DNA of 64,000 nt from Dryas octopetala (Eukaryota > Streptophyta > Magnoliopsida > Rosales > Rosaceae): positions 16,633,614-16,697,613 of the forward strand of contig OY992836.1 in the NCBI GenBank assembly GCA_963921425.1. Direction: 5' to 3'. Both the position numbers and the translations under genes were made by a program. Positions within the stretch are counted from its first letter, which is position 1. Every line of letters starts with the position of its first letter. This document shows, one piece after another, positions 1 through 13,862 of the stretch. The notes beneath the pieces were generated by a model. The model saw only the letters and a program-made list of their open reading frames with translations. It had not been told where the DNA came from and did no database searches.

Positions 1-42
1 TCGAGGAAATCTTTTCTCCCAATACATGCAATTCACTGCCAG

Positions 43-75
<33 letters not shown>

Positions 76-2249
76 ATAAATAGTAACATATACATCTAAA
101 TATTTTGACAAAAATCTATCAAGATGAGAATATGAAATAAGATTTTGTCAACCTACTTTAAGCTAACCATAGCAGCAACCTAGAGTAATAGCATATGATT
201 TGCCACAAAAAGTTGATAGCAGAGTGTAAAACATACCAATTACAGATGCATAAGGGGCTATTTTTTCATGGAAAACAGGGTTGTAGTGTTCTGGATGTGC
301 ATAATAGTCAGCCTGAAATAAAATAAGATGTTAAGTTAGTATATTTTGTTACAAGAGAGTCAATATCAAGTACGTAAAAACGTAAAAGCTGTTGGTGCTC
401 CCAGTTAAAATTGAAGAAAAAGTTAATTCTCAAAAATTCTAAAAAGAATTGATGAGTGATGAGTGTTCAGGATTCTGAGGAACTACGCAACAATTGAAGA
501 TCTATTAATAAAATGTAACACATGCAGAGCGATAGATAGATAAGAGATGACTATGAGGGAACTTACTTTGTCAAATACTTTTTTGGGATCTTTGTGTTTG
601 ACCATGTCTTTACAAGTCACAACACAACCATATACTTGGAAGACCCTTTTTGATTTCCGTGTAGGTTGAGCAACATCCTTGGCCTAACCAAAATAAAAAC
701 TTACAAAACTACGCACAAGAAGGCATGCCATATAGTAACTGAGTACCATTGTTACTTAAACACTTCTGCAGAACGAGTGTGATACTTACCATCGCAAATA
801 TCTCTGGAAGTCTGCTTGGTTCCACAAAAGTATGAGGAAGAAGCTTAAATATCTCTTGTGCACCAGAAGAAACTACAGGACAAAAAATTATAACAGAAAA
901 TTATATCCCAAAGGCCCATCATGGGATCAACCCCGGACAGTGTCCCTTAAATTGCCTAGCAAGTAGCAACAGAAAGTTGACTACATTGTAAATGGCTACG
1001 AAAGGAGAGTCATATGCAATGTACCATTTCCTGAACCAGTGAAGACAAAGACCAGAGGACAGATTCCTGATGGCAGTCCCAGAGTTGCTATCTCTTCGCC
1101 GACAGAAATTACTGCAGCCTTGGCAGCAGCCAAGGATGAATACATATTGGATGCACCCAACGAAAGGAAGGGTGTTGAATATCCAAGACTTAGGTACCCT
1201 TGAAAAGGTAAAAGGAAGTGTGAGAAAATGAGATAGAAGGTTAAAATCAACTAGACAGCATACTCAATGGAAAAACCTCACATCCAAAGTACCAAAAGTA
1301 TACAAGGGATTCTTAAACATCATAATTTCAAGCTTATCCACTATTTCAAGCTTTAAAGTTGAATACATTGGAAGTAAACTAAAGATGCAAAAACTTTCCC
1401 TTGATCACCAAAATCAACCATACTGCCATAGCATATCAATTTAAAACCTCTCTAGTAAGTAGTCTAACATTGATTACCAAATTCAACAATACTACACTAA
1501 CAAACGTAAAGGGTATTGCAGGAAATGAAGCATACTCTGTCCCAACCCACGCAAGAAGTCAATAAACCCAGCTCTACCAGCAAACTTTCCAAATGCTAGT
1601 AATCTTTGCCCATGGTCCCCAACTATAAGCTCATAATCATATAGTGACGCCCTTTCAGCTATGATCTGCACACCACGGAGATAACAGTGATATGAAGCAA
1701 AACAAGAATCACAATTTATAACCCATTAAAAAAAAAAGAGAGTTAAATATGCAAACAAGAGTATAGAAGAGTTGATGAACATTGTTCTTTCTCATAGCCA
1801 GGGACATACCTTATCCAATAATGGCATGTTTTCCTTTTGGGCCTTGTGAGTATGGGAGAAAAATGCATAGGCTCTATCAGGAAGAATCATCTCCAGCTGC
1901 ACCAAAGCCAAAACCAAAGAATTGTGTCAAACTTGCTGATCAGATTGATGGTATGTATGTTGAAACTTGAAAGCAAAGCCAAAAGGACCCAAATTAGGAC
2001 CTTTGGTTGTTTGATGCCCAAGATGAGACCACATTCTGACAAGTCCTCTGATATTTCACAGCCAACATCCTCATACAGTTCATCGTGATGGATGCGCTTG
2101 GTGGATGGTTGCACAATTATGCGAGAAACTCCAGTTTTGGCGCAGCCACTGTGCAGCAGCCGAGCACAGTGAGAAGGGGTCAGAGGTGCTCTTCTTTCCC
2201 ACTTGTTCACAGTCTCAGAGAGGATCCCAACAACCCCATTTCCAAGCAT
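1..2249 (-). CDS. LKR/SDH: Bifunctional lysine-ketoglutarate reductase/saccharopine dehydrogenase, 5' part (runs off left edge)
   Basis: Condenses lysine with 2-oxoglutarate to saccharopine (LKR half); the SDH half, which cleaves saccharopine, lies outside the window. Eight exons are visible in coding order: 2249-2001, 1896-1810, 1665-1536, 1198-1025, 872-790, 683-567, 312-237 and 35-1, giving 317 in-frame residues of a family usually a little over 1,000. Motifs shared with plant LKR include LGNGVVGIL and KWERRAPLTPSHCARLL near the N terminus, AFFSHTHKAQKENMPLL, and SLGYSTPFLSLGASNMYSSL. The ATG at 2249 is the first in frame after an upstream TAA. No transit peptide is seen, as expected for a cytosolic enzyme. 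The long uninterrupted frame over exon 1 continues past residue 83 only as intron read-through. Confidence 0.95.
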
Positions 2250-2580
2250 TGTGTAATTATGCTCCTCCTTGATCAGTAATTACTAATTAGCAAGATTAGT
2301 GAAAATGAAAATGAAAAATTAAGATCTCTACAATACCAAATGCTTTCAATTGTTCAAATGCCAAGCATTTAATGGAAGCATCAACTTTGTGAATGGATGA
2401 CAACTACCTTACTGGGATTTGATCTGCAGAAGAAAATATGTACTTGGTTTTGTTGGGTTTGTCCTTTATGTACATGTAGTGTGTCAGAGTCTGAGAGAGA
2501 GAAATCAAGGATTGGATTGGATTGAATTGATTAATTGTTAAAGAGAGAGGTGATCACAGTTCACAAGCAAACAAAGAGCT

Positions 2581-2602
2581 TGTTGTTGTTGTTGTTGTTG
2601 TT
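2581..2602. repeat. (TTG)n microsatellite
   Basis: About seven perfect TTG units roughly 340 bp upstream of the LKR/SDH start codon, probably in its promoter or leader region. Confidence 0.9.
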
Positions 2603-3611
2603 ATGGGGAAATGGTGCATTATGAATCACGAACAACTGAACTAATGAAAGAGAAGGGTATGAGTCATGTCACATATGTATACCTGCCACGCCCATCATAA
2701 CTTGATAAGGATATGTGACGCACCCAACTAATGAAAATCCCACTGTTTCCATTATTTCAACCACATCTTGCCACGTTGACCCGCATGTACGGTGACGTAA
2801 CGAACTTGACGGTTTTGCCGGTCGGTACAAGTTATCGTGCTTTGTTTCTTGCACTATTTGGGCCACTGTCTCGTATTCGCGATTGGATCGGTGCATATAA
2901 TAAACGTGCAATAATCGCAAAACTCGCATTTTTATACAGTCATTCCATCCAATGCTTCATATAAAAATAAATAAATCTAATGGGAACGTTGGACGTGGGT
3001 TGATTTTGATTCAATTCAAAAATCGGGATAAGGATTAAGTTGAAGGATGATTCCATATGCACCTAACAATAATTCATCAACACGTACACCCAAATTTTAT
3101 TGAATTTTTTAATAACAATTATAATCCTCTTTGAGAATACTAGAATTAAGCTCTAAACATAAAATCAACAATTATTATAATATTATTTGTTTAATAGGTA
3201 AGGCTAACCAACCAATTTTTTTTTTTTTTTCAATTATATAGGTTGTAACTCATAAATTACACAACAAATATTGTAATAGAGAAATTATTATGTGTGACCG
3301 TAATATCACGTAGCATGATAACGTAGTATTATCAATCTACTCAAATTATAATATGTGTATAATAATTAATTTCTAAAACCTTAAAATCTAAGAAAAACTT
3401 TTAAAATTATTTATATATTATAATTTCAATGAAAAACACCATATCATTATATTATTTTTTCCATAACTGATAGCATGAGAAAACCATATATCCTGCTTTT
3501 CATTCTCTTCAAGGAAACAAAATAGTGAGAAATAGAATAGCTTATCATATCATCAATTATTGGGCCACTAAACGATAGGTAGGATAAATAGTATACTTAC
3601 ACTAACTTTAG

Positions 3612-3622
3612 GGTTCAAATCC
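3612..3622 (+). repeat. Pol III B-box-like motif, candidate SINE remnant
   Basis: GGTTCAAATCC matches the internal B-box consensus of tRNA-derived SINEs. The surrounding 60-80 bp do not fold as a tRNA. No clear A box or target duplication was found, so this is a candidate only. Confidence 0.3.
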
Positions 3623-4462
3623 CTCAAATGTAATCAAAATAAATTATTGGACCACCAAATGATTTAAAAAACCACGTGTCATAACTTTCCTTTTTCTGAG
3701 AGTTTTTGCATTTATGTTCTCTCCCCTACATCAAACCATGTGTATCAGTGTATATATGGAAAGCTCCGGAACGTGTCGTTTTTATCTTTTCTTCCTTTTA
3801 TCATGTTTCTATCAAGGTCAAATTTATTTTTGGGCTCACTTTAATCCTTATAGTTTTAATTATCTTGATTTTAGCCTTATACTTTATAGATTGATACAAA
3901 TCAAGAATAATGTTAATATTTTCATTTATTAAATTATCAATAGACAAATATGCTAATATATCATTAAATTGCAACAATTTTATAAATATATGACTAAAAT
4001 TAAAACAATTGAAACTATAATGATCTTTTAGGCCAAAAAGATTTGGGCAACTTTCAAAAGTAAAATTGTCTTTTATCAAAGTCATTTGTATTTAATCTCT
4101 TTAAATTCTAAAACATCTCAGGCGTGCTCAACCATGGCATTCTTGAGTTTTGAAGATATAATCCATCGAGTTTTGGGCTGTAAAGATTTCAGTAGCCCAT
4201 AGTCATACGTTATCTATAGCATGCAAAATGTCCCAAAATCAAATAAAAAAGGCCTGTCCAGTGTCCACTTTTTCTTACAAGAGCATTTGGGCTTGAAAAC
4301 TGGCTAGAGTGCAGGTCGGGCCAGGCTCACATTTGTCCCTGTTGCTGGTGTACATATCAAACCAACCTCTTTTCCCTCACAAAACGTCTTTCAACAACTA
4401 TTTTGGATGTAAACTTATTATTAGTCTAATGGAATTTCTCTTCACAGTATTAAAAATGTTTC

Positions 4463-4473
4463 GAGTTCAAATC
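4463..4473 (+). repeat. Pol III B-box-like motif, candidate SINE remnant
   Basis: GAGTTCAAATC about 60 bp after a TAATGG-type stretch and followed by an A-rich end (near 4491-4505). This is the general layout of plant SINEs, but no target duplication could be set. Confidence 0.35.
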
Positions 4474-6497
4474 ACCCTTCCCTGATTAAAGAAAGAGAAA
4501 AAAAACCATTCCAAACATTCGATTTATCCATGACTTTTAATTCAAATGATATGAGATGAATAAAGCGAAAATAGAAATTCAAAATCCTCACATAAGCAGA
4601 AAAACTCGTTCATGGCTCAAAACACTTTTCCTTTTTTGGATTCATTGGAGGCCATTTGAAATAGAAAGCCTGCTTAACAACATCTTGGTTTTTGGCCAAT
4701 CATTTCAATTACAAGCCCAATGTTCACCTAGCATTTTTTTTATGTCCAAATTTGCTCCTATATTTATTACTCAAATTTAATGCTACTCCTTAATAAGGTG
4801 GAGAATGGAGAGAAAAGGTAGTAGGGCACCCATTGCTGTACACAAATCAAATTGTTGGCTTCAAAGCTTCAAAAGGCATTACAATTCACAACCAAACATG
4901 ATCCGGCAAATCGCATAATAGAGAAAGCAATGATTTTGATCTAAAATTAAAGGGAACCCAAAGCAGATATTGTAGAAACATGTGGTGTGGGTCCCACGCC
5001 ATAAATTAAGAACCCACCAAAGTTTTTTTTTTTTTTTTTTTTCGGTTGAAAGAACCTCCAAGGTTGGATCTTCCTTCTACCTCTCATAACTAGTCTATTT
5101 TAAGAAAAAGAAAGAATCATATATAGCTGTGTACATATTCAATCATAATTACATGGAAAAGCGAATCAACATTTGGTTCACATGAAAGTTATAGAAGATA
5201 GTAACCTAAATTGTGCATGTAATAGTCTTTCGATATGATAAGCCTACGTTATAGTTTTAATTGGTAATAAATTAAACCACTGATCGTGGCATATTGCTGG
5301 ATGTCTGACCCATACTAGATACTCTTTATCAAAGCCTCATGTTCAGGTAAATTGTGCTCGGCCAGCTCATCAATGCACTTTATATGATAAATCCATTTTG
5401 ATGTGTTAGGTTTGGATTGTAGGATGGGTTGGAGAAAGAATATATGTATATTCTTTTTTATTGTTATATTGAAATGAATCGAATTCAAAAAAATTTTGAA
5501 TTTTAAATTTACTAGGGGTAGATACGCAATGAGGTCAATTGACCCCAACAACATTTGGTTTTCTTCTATTAATTTCGGGAATTTGGCCTCTTATTTATAA
5601 ATTTTTCTATTAAGAAAATGGGTAAGCTAGATATGAAATGCCTCAATTCAAAGAGGTATTTGATATGTGAAGAGAAGGCTTAGACACACTTGTCTATGTT
5701 TAGAAAGTTCTTTTATCACGCTTGTATAGATAGTAACACATTCTTGAATCCACCACTTACATTGCACCCACACTTACATGGCAATCAAGGAAGAACCTAT
5801 GCGTAAGGCTACATGGGCTATAACTCATGCAAAATTGCTTAATTAGCCCACTCCATCCCACTCTAGGCCACCACACATTGAAAACTGGATTCTCCCGGTT
5901 GGTAATAGAAAATAAAAACTTATTAAAAAGAAAAAAAATCACATAAAAAGGAAATTACTGGTATTTATTAAATACAAATAATGTGTAGGGAATAGGGATC
6001 AATTAATGGATTTGCCAACAGATCATCAATAATGACATGCATGTAGTAATTAGATACATGGCTTTTGGCCAATAAAACTGTGGATCCACAGTCCAATTTG
6101 TTACAGGTTCAGACAATACAATAAGCTGAGAGAGAGACAGAGAGCGAGGTTGAGAGCGCGTTTTGCAATATGGACTATTTGCTTTCTTGGCATTAAAGGC
6201 AGTCGTCGGATCGAACAAGTCCAAGCGAAGTGCAAGCTGTAAAACGCGTTTTCGCGTCCTCCTCCGCCTCAGCTTCTCCCTACTTTAAAACCACGAGCCA
6301 TATTCTCTTTCAGCCTTTATTGCTTTCGGAAAAAGAACTTCTCATGCTTCCTTCTATTAACTATTATATTCCTTTCCTTTAACTCCGACAATGACATAAT
6401 TAATTTTCTTTCCGTATACATTTAACATTTGCTTCCTTCAATTAATTTTCATATATTTTTTTTTTAATTCTCACTCATTTCCATCATTGTTATTTCA

Positions 6498-8346
6498 CTC
6501 TAATCAAGGAGTAAAATGTCGGTTTCGAGGAAATTTTCGATGAAAATTTCGATGGAAATTTTCGTGGAAATTTCGATTAAAATTTCGATTTCGATAAAAT
6601 TAGACAAAAACGACGAAAATTGCTATCAAAATACAGAAATTTTGAATGAAACTTGACCATATGTTTATTGAACATATTATCTACTACATTTATAAAAAAC
6701 ATTGAAAAAACCAAATTATATAGTAGGTTTCATATGATATAAGGTAAATATAATGCGCGCTGGACAAATACTGTTAAATAAAATTAGTATAATGAATAAA
6801 TGAAATTAGTATATTATTTATACTCTATAATTTAGAGACTAAATCCTAATACTAAACCTTATATACTCTATATACCTTAATATTCTTTATACTCTATAAT
6901 TTATAGACTAAACACTATATGCTCTATAATCTATACTCTATATTGTTTAGGATATGCTATAGGATATTAGTGTTTAGGCCTTTTAGGATATTTTTAATTA
7001 TTTTTTATATATAAATATATTAGAGTTTAAAAACAACTAAACGAAACACCAAAATGACCAAACGAAACCCGAAACCCGAAACTTTTTTTTTTTTCTTTCC
7101 AATTACCCAAAGTCCCCAAATCTCAATCAACCCTAAACCTTTTTTTTTTTTTCCTTTTCATTTGTTTTCCCAATTATTTGTTTTTATTTTATACTTAAAA
7201 TTAAAGAAGGGCAATATCTTTTACCAAAAAAAAAAAAGGACAATATCACTCACATTGCTATATTAATAGTCAGGAGTAAGTTTATTGGGAACCATTATAG
7301 AAAAAAAAAAAAAAAACAATAAATATAAACAGAGGATTCAATCCCCCTAAAAAAAAAAAAAAACTCCAACCCTCCAACAATAAACATGCCCAACCCATCT
7401 GCGTAATAAGTCACATTAATTAATATAAATAAGGACACATGGTTTTGAATTTCTCACTTCTCTTTCTAAGTTTCTATTTCTCATCTTTTTTCCCAAAAAG
7501 TCGAAATATGGCAGCCATAGATAAGGGTTGACCACATTTGTAATTGTGGCAACTATGTGACCATTCAATAATTATATATTTTTAATAAAGTTTATAAATA
7601 TTTATAATGGTTAATTTAGAGCTTAACATTTATGCTTAAAGTCTAAAGACTATGTTGTAAATATAACTCAAGTATTATCAAAAGTAAGTTGTAATTGGCA
7701 TATAGTCACAATTGTGTAATTGTCATATACAATTGTTTTTTTTTTTTTAACGAAAAATGAGTGAGCCTTCAAATGAGCGTTTAATGGGTATCTGAACATT
7801 GGACAAGGCCCTAAACAAATTCCTTCCCTCCCCTTAATATATAAAACAAAAAAATTTGTGAATTAATATTGTATCCAAAAAAAAAAGTTGTTTTGAGTCT
7901 TGAGACTTGTACAAAAAATAATAGGATTGAAAATAATTTAATTGTCATATAAATATAATTAAATAAATTTAAAAACAACCATGTGAAGCAAACCCAACAA
8001 AAAAAATAACACATATGATGAATAAGGTTTTCTTTTTTTAATGTGTAAGGTTCGAGATAATGCACTAGCCCTACAAGGTGCATTGTCAAATTGTCAATAA
8101 TAGCAAATATGTTATAGACTTATAGCCTTTTGACTTGTAAAAGTAACTCTGCAGTTTTACTTCCCCATTTCCCCATTCCTTCCTTTTTTTTCCGTAAAGC
8201 ATGCTCTAGGCTCCAGCTCCCCCATTTGGCCATTCCCCATTTCCCCTTTCTTTCCTTGTTTTTTTTTCTTCTTTTCCTTTCTCTCCAGACTTCACCCAGA
8301 CCACCCTTTTCTTCTTTTTCTTTCTCTCCACAAACTCCACCCCGTG

Positions 8347-8408
<62 letters not shown>

Positions 8409-8801
8409 CATCCCCATCACCAGCCCACCATCACCCTCATCTCGCCCCTGCCGCCGCCCTCCGCAGCCGAAACCCACCGAAAACCCAGCCCCTCTCCTCT
8501 TCTCTTCCTCCCTTCTTTTCCTCCTCCCTCCACGGCCTCAACTCCCAAGTGACAAAGAGATCTGAGTTTGGGGGAGATTTGGGGTTGATCTGAGTTTGGG
8601 CGAAATTTAGTTCAAATTTCGTCAAATTTCGACGAAATTTGGCGAAATTTTACAAAAATAAACATATTCCGAGTTCAAAATTTCGGGCGAAATTTAAGCG
8701 AAATTTCGCCGAAATAATACCGAAACATAATGGATTCGTGATAAAATTTCGGAACTTCAAAAAAATGAAAATTTCGGCGAAATTTCATTCCTTGCTCTAA
8801 T
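6498..8801 (+). mobile_element. hAT-like non-autonomous DNA transposon (element 1)
   Basis: The element spans about 6505-8794. It starts CAAGGAGTAAAATGTCG and ends with the reverse complement of CAAGGAATGAAATTTCG, giving imperfect terminal inverted repeats rich in AAATTTCGxCGAAATTT units. The 7-bp CTCTAAT flanks both sides (6498-6504 and 8795-8801), close to the 8-bp duplications of hAT elements. Positions about 6514-7150 are homologous, in reverse complement, to about 24580-25140 of element 2. No transposase frame is visible, so it would need a partner in trans. The middle (about 7150-8580) is absent from element 2 and contains a CT-rich block. Confidence 0.75.
8351..8406. repeat. (TC)28 microsatellite inside element 1
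   Basis: Perfect TC dinucleotide run, followed by a C-rich block to about 8550 that stands out from the AT-rich surroundings. The open frames crossing it are low-complexity (poly Leu-Ser or Arg-Glu) and are not accepted as genes. Confidence 0.95.
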
Positions 8802-10983
8802 CTATGTTTACTTATATTGGGAAATTAAAAAAACAAATGAGGCCCACCCCAAAATAATGAATCACTCTCTCAATCTCATTCTTTAATTGGAGGAATATGA
8901 TATTGACTCACATTCTATCATAATTCATAAGTCATTAATTCATACTAAAAGTACCATCAATTTTTTTAATAATTCCAAAATACCCATTAAAAAAATTTAA
9001 AAAAATTTCAATAACACTCAAACTTTTTAGTGATTAACAAATTTTTATTCTGATTCATAATCATTAATAAACATAGGAGTGAGAATCAACTTCATTTTCA
9101 TTTTTCTTTAGAATGGTTAGTAAACAACTTAATGAGAATGTCTCCTACCATTCTAATTTATTCTCACTCCGATTTATTTTCTCTCTTATTTCATGTTATA
9201 AATGTTGATGAGTTTACCTTTTCACTGTTAGGGTATAATTTTTCTACTATTAAATATTTTTGAATGTATAATGTATCATTCATCAAAGACTAACTCAATA
9301 ATTACCAATAAATATAATATATAATATATATTAATTAATTTCATGGTCGGTAATAAAAGTAGCTAGAGGTTGACGAGATGTTGATGGCTGTTTAGTGGTT
9401 TAATATTTGTTAAAACGACTATTTATGCATTGCCATTCACCATTTGGTGAGGTGTCACCAATCTTTCCAAGTTCAAGATTTATTGTGGAAAATACTTTTT
9501 TATGATCTTTCAATATTTGAGCTAGTTTTTTGTTTGTTAACAATATTTGAGCTAATTAGTGAAAAGTGAAGGTAATCTTTTATTGTTGTTGTGTGACTTA
9601 AAAAATACGAAAGAATAAAACATGCATGCATGGTTGATGGTCCACACACGATCTTCACTGCAGGTTGCATATTTGCTAGCTTTATCATTAATTTTTCTAG
9701 AATCTCATTGAATTAGATCCTACGCGTGTCATACAAAAGTGGAATTACTTCAAATTGAAGCTTTGAATTTGTTTTCATGGTTGCTTTAATTTGGTCAGGC
9801 ATATATATATATATATAACAAATGATCTTGTAATGGTGGCCATTATTCTTTTCTTTTATTTTTCATTTTAAAATTAATTTGGAAGTTTGGAAAGGATTGT
9901 GATCTGATTTATTAAGAGTACTATATATTTAGCCAAGAGATATATCATATATATGTTGTTTTACTATATATACCATATACGTGTATGGTCACCTCAAACT
10001 TACATTTTGCTTTAGAATTGCCTGTATATTTATGACATAGCATGTGCCTACCTATAGCCTCAATTAATAAACCTTTAATAATTGCGTACAATCATAAATA
10101 TGTTTCATAATCTTGCTACCTTTTTTCTTTCTTTCTTTTCAATATATTTATATAGCAGTTATACATAGATAGTGCTATCTTATCATACAGTCATGTGACT
10201 AATTAAGTTGCCAATTAATCAAGATCTATACTTTTAGACACGATTCTACTTGATTAATTAATTATTCTAATTGAGAATTCGATATCATAACATGACATTA
10301 ATGGTCTGATATAAATGAAATATTGCTTACAAAAAATGTGATGGAATTGTAATCGATAAGTTTGCAATATATTCAAAATAATTTTTCAGGGATAGATCCA
10401 TATGGCACTCATGCAGTATGTAAGCAGTTAATTAGCTCCACGCATCGATCACTGGTATTGGAAACTAAGCCAGAGGGACAACCAAGTGCATGGTCTCCCA
10501 CGTACGCTACTATCATTGTCTATAAGCCTATAAGGCTCCAAGTACACACACAATAACACGGCATGCATGGCCCCCCAAATAGTAGCCAGTTCACATTCAA
10601 ATCAGTGTACCTGCAGCGATTCAAAAAAGAAGGTTTAGCTATCTAGCTTTGCTTCATTAGTACACTCCAAAAAGCACCAATTAGTGACCAATGGATCTGT
10701 GTGTGCATCTCATACGACCGCTGATATCTATATTTTTAAATTTTAATTATTTTTTAGCGAGTGAAAGAGAGAGAGAGAATGAAATTGAAATTCCAACAAG
10801 TGCACATTTTATACAGATGACCGCCGACACATAGGTGTATATATAATACAGAGACCCCCCAGGCCTCCCCCAACCTGCAATTGGCACGATGACTCGACGC
10901 AAATGCCACATCAACCCCTCACCAGCCTAGCTCTTAAATTCCCTCACCTACTCAGCTTACCCCACACCCCTCGTTTGCCTTTT
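8802..10983. other. AT-rich intergenic stretch upstream of the first PME gene
   Basis: No gene seen. It contains a short (AT)n run at 9801-9817 and many small A/T tracts. The last several hundred bases are the distal promoter of the PME44-like gene. Confidence 0.6.
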
Positions 10984-10991
10984 TATAAATA
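10984..10991 (+). promoter_or_regulatory. TATA box of the PME44-like gene
   Basis: TATAAATA lies 99 bp before the ATG at 11090, after a C-rich segment. It would place transcription start near 11015 with a leader of about 75 nt. The position fits a plant TATA promoter; the start site is inferred. Confidence 0.6.
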
Positions 10992-11089
10992 GCCTCTGCT
11001 CTTCACCCCCCCTCATCTCTGTTACTCACTCCATCACAATTTACTAGCTTAGCTCTAGGCCTTCAATTTTTAGCAACATTTTTGTGTCA

Positions 11090-13862
11090 ATGGCTACCTC
11101 GGATGGTCCATTGAATCAGCTGCTGCTGCTGCTCATCCTGTTACTGTGTGCCTGCGGCAGCAACCCATTTGTTAGCTGCAGCAATTTCACAAGCAACATA
11201 CAAGCAGAGTGTTTGAGGGTGCCCAACTCGGAATTTACTGGCTCTCTCAGGGACACCATCGATGCTGTGCAACAGGTGACCTCCATTCTCTCTCAGTTTG
11301 GAAATTTTTTTGGGGACTTTCGCCTTTCGAATGCCATCTCCGACTGCCTTGATTTGCTCGACTTCTCGGCTGACGAGTTGGACCGGTCTCTCTCTGCTTC
11401 CCAGAATCAGAAGGGTACGTACTTCTTGATAATCCCACTTAATTAAGTAATTCTATGACTTTTTCTTAATTGGGTGTTTGACAATTCCACCTATTTTGGG
11501 TGTACTTTGAATTTTGGTTCATGGGTCATCATGGGGTGGATTGAAATCTAAGTTAGCATTGAATAAATAAATCATTTTGCTCTGCAAATTCCTACAAGCT
11601 CTGCATGACTGCATGCAAGCCAAACACTTGTCTCTGGGTTATGATTAATCTTTGCTTGCATAAACCATACACAAAATGTTGGAGAAGTTTACGAGTTTAG
11701 CTTTGAGTTATATATGTAAGTAATCTCACATGGTTTGTAAAGAAGAGAACCACACACTAATGCTGAATTCATACTTGTTTGACGACACGAGCTGCTAAAT
11801 TGAGAGGAGTATAGACATGTTTGCCGAATATGGACACGAAAAAGTGTGTGGTCGGACTCATCAACCGATTTCTGCACAACACAAAACTGCTTGATGGATG
11901 TCACACATGTAACTTTTTCCTTGCATAAATCTTTGAAGTTTGCAGTACTCCACCAACATTTCATATGATTTTCAGCTGTACTAGTTATAGAAATTAACAA
12001 AGATACACCTTTTGATCCATTTGCAGCCAAAAATAACGGCACCGGGAATCTAAGTTCTGATCTGAGGACATGGTTGAGCGCTGCACTGGTTAACCAGGAC
12101 ACATGCAGTGATGGGTTTGATGGCACCAACAGCATTGTCAAAGGGTTGGTCTCCGCTGGCCTTAACCAAGTGACCTCTTTGGTCCAAGACCTTCTAGGCA
12201 AAGTGCACCCAATTTCTACTCAGCAGGACCCTGATGGCCAAATCCCTTCATGGGTTAAAACCGAAGACCGAAAACTGCTACAAGCAGATGGGGTGACTGT
12301 GGATGCCATTGTAGCGCAAGATGGAACTGGAAACTTCACAAGTATACAGGAGGCAGTGTTAGCAGCACCTGATAATACCCTGCGGCGCCATATCATATAC
12401 ATCAAGAGAGGGGTGTACAAAGAATATGTGGAGATCAAGAAGAAAAAATGGAACCTTATGATGATTGGAGATGGTATGGACGCCACTATAATCTCTGGTA
12501 ATCACAGTTATATGGATGGTTGGACCACATTTCGCTCTGCAACATTTGGTAAGCATCCGTTTGATTATTCATCTTATTGAAATTAATTGGACTTCTTAAT
12601 TTTCCATCCTTATTGAACAAACAGGGGAAATTGATATTTGCTTTTGCTAGTTTTGGTCCCTTAAAATTGCTTTTTGTACTTCAACTTTGGCCTGGGGTCT
12701 TGGACAGTAACGTTTGGTACCCTTCTAATTATGGCGTACTTGTACCACTGGGATATTGATAGATCCCACCCAATTCAATTATGGTAACCTCATTAAAATA
12801 GTGGATGAAATCAGATCATGAGACAAGAGGTACATGGTCCCTGGATATTTAAGATGCTAGAGTCACATGCAAAGCCTCACTTCTCTTTTTTTTGGGGAGG
12901 CAGGTCAGTTAAGCCTACATAATTTTTCGGTTTCGGTTGCAAAGGCTCGCATTTAAGCCTGATAACAGCTGTTCAGCATTAATTTGCCAACTACATGTTT
13001 ATGTTATTTTATGATACCCATTTCATATTAGTGGAATATATGAATTTAAGTATTATTCATGATTTCTCGAAATTCATAATTTTGACGTACATATTGTTGG
13101 TTATTATAAAGAAATCATATATAAACGACACATATTGACCCTATTTTTTATGTGTACTCAGCTGTTAGTGGCCGAGGATTCATAGCACGAGACATGACAT
13201 TTGAGAACACGGCGGGGCCAGAGAAACACCAAGCCGTGGCCCTCCGGTCTGACTCTGACCTCTCGGTGTTCTACCGGTGTGGCATAAGGGGCTACCAAGA
13301 CACACTCTACACACACACCATGCGCCAATTCTACCGGGACTGCAAAATTAGTGGCACTGTTGACTTCATCTTTGGTGACGCGGCGGTCGTGTTCCAAAAC
13401 TGTGAAATTCGGGCCCGAAAGGGCCTGCCAAACCAAAAGAACAGTATCACGGCCCAAGGCCGCAAGGACCCAAATGAGCCCACAGGGATTTCAATTCAAT
13501 TCTGCAACATCACTGCGGACTCGGACCTCGTAGCTGCCTCAGTTAACTCCACCCCTACATACCTTGGCAGGCCATGGAAGCCCTATTCAAGAACTGTAAT
13601 TATGCAGTCTTTCTTGGACAATGTCGTAATGCCTGAAGGGTGGCTTGAGTGGAATGGTACTTTTGCTTTGGACTCACTGTTCTATGGGGAGTACATGAAC
13701 CATGGGCCTGGAGCGGGCCTGGGGAGCCGGGTCAAGTGGCCTGGTTATCAAGTATTTAATCAATCTGGTCAGGCCAAGAACTATACTGTGGCCCAATTTA
13801 TTGAGGGAAACTTATGGTTGCCCTCTACTGGTGTCAAATATACTGCAGGGTTTGGGGTTTAA
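11090..13862 (+). CDS. Pectinesterase/pectinesterase inhibitor, PME44-like
   Basis: Removes methyl esters from cell-wall homogalacturonan. Exons 11090-11414, 12027-12548 and 13162-13862 encode 515 residues. A signal peptide with a Leu-rich core covers about residues 1-28. The PMEI pro-domain (about 32-170) is followed by the RKLL processing site at 190-193, where subtilases release the mature enzyme in this family. The pectinesterase domain keeps Gln306, Gln328-Asp329 (GYQDTL), Asp350 (DFIFG) and Arg419/Trp421 (LGRPW), so it should be active. The phase-1 intron at SATF/AVSG is the family position. The start is ATG 11090; a GTG six bases upstream is not used. Resemblance to Arabidopsis PME44 (At4g33220) runs through the pro-domain, including the SASQN and NNGTG segments. 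First of four PMEs on this strand. Confidence 0.94.

Larger units (their letters stand above)
2250..6497. other. AT-rich intergenic stretch with the LKR/SDH promoter side
   Basis: No gene recognised. It holds the upstream region of LKR/SDH, a (TTG)n tract at 2581-2602, homopolymer T runs near 3218 and 5023-5042, and two RNA polymerase III B-box-like motifs (3612-3622, 4463-4473) listed separately. Open frames here are short, overlap on both strands and match no family I know. Confidence 0.6.

Noticed and set aside
1887-2000. Continuation of the LKR/SDH exon 1 frame for 37 further codons
   Set aside because: It follows a GT donor at 2000 and matches no LKR sequence; exon 2 at 1896-1810 continues the protein correctly.
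8130-8565. Open frames of up to 140 codons on both strands over the CT repeat
   Set aside because: They are products of the (TC)n/(GA)n run and C-rich flank (Leu-Ser or Arg-Glu repeats), inside a transposon, with no domain or codon bias.
11084-11086. GTG as a start for the PME44-like gene
   Set aside because: Plant initiation would use the ATG at 11090, which begins a proper signal peptide.
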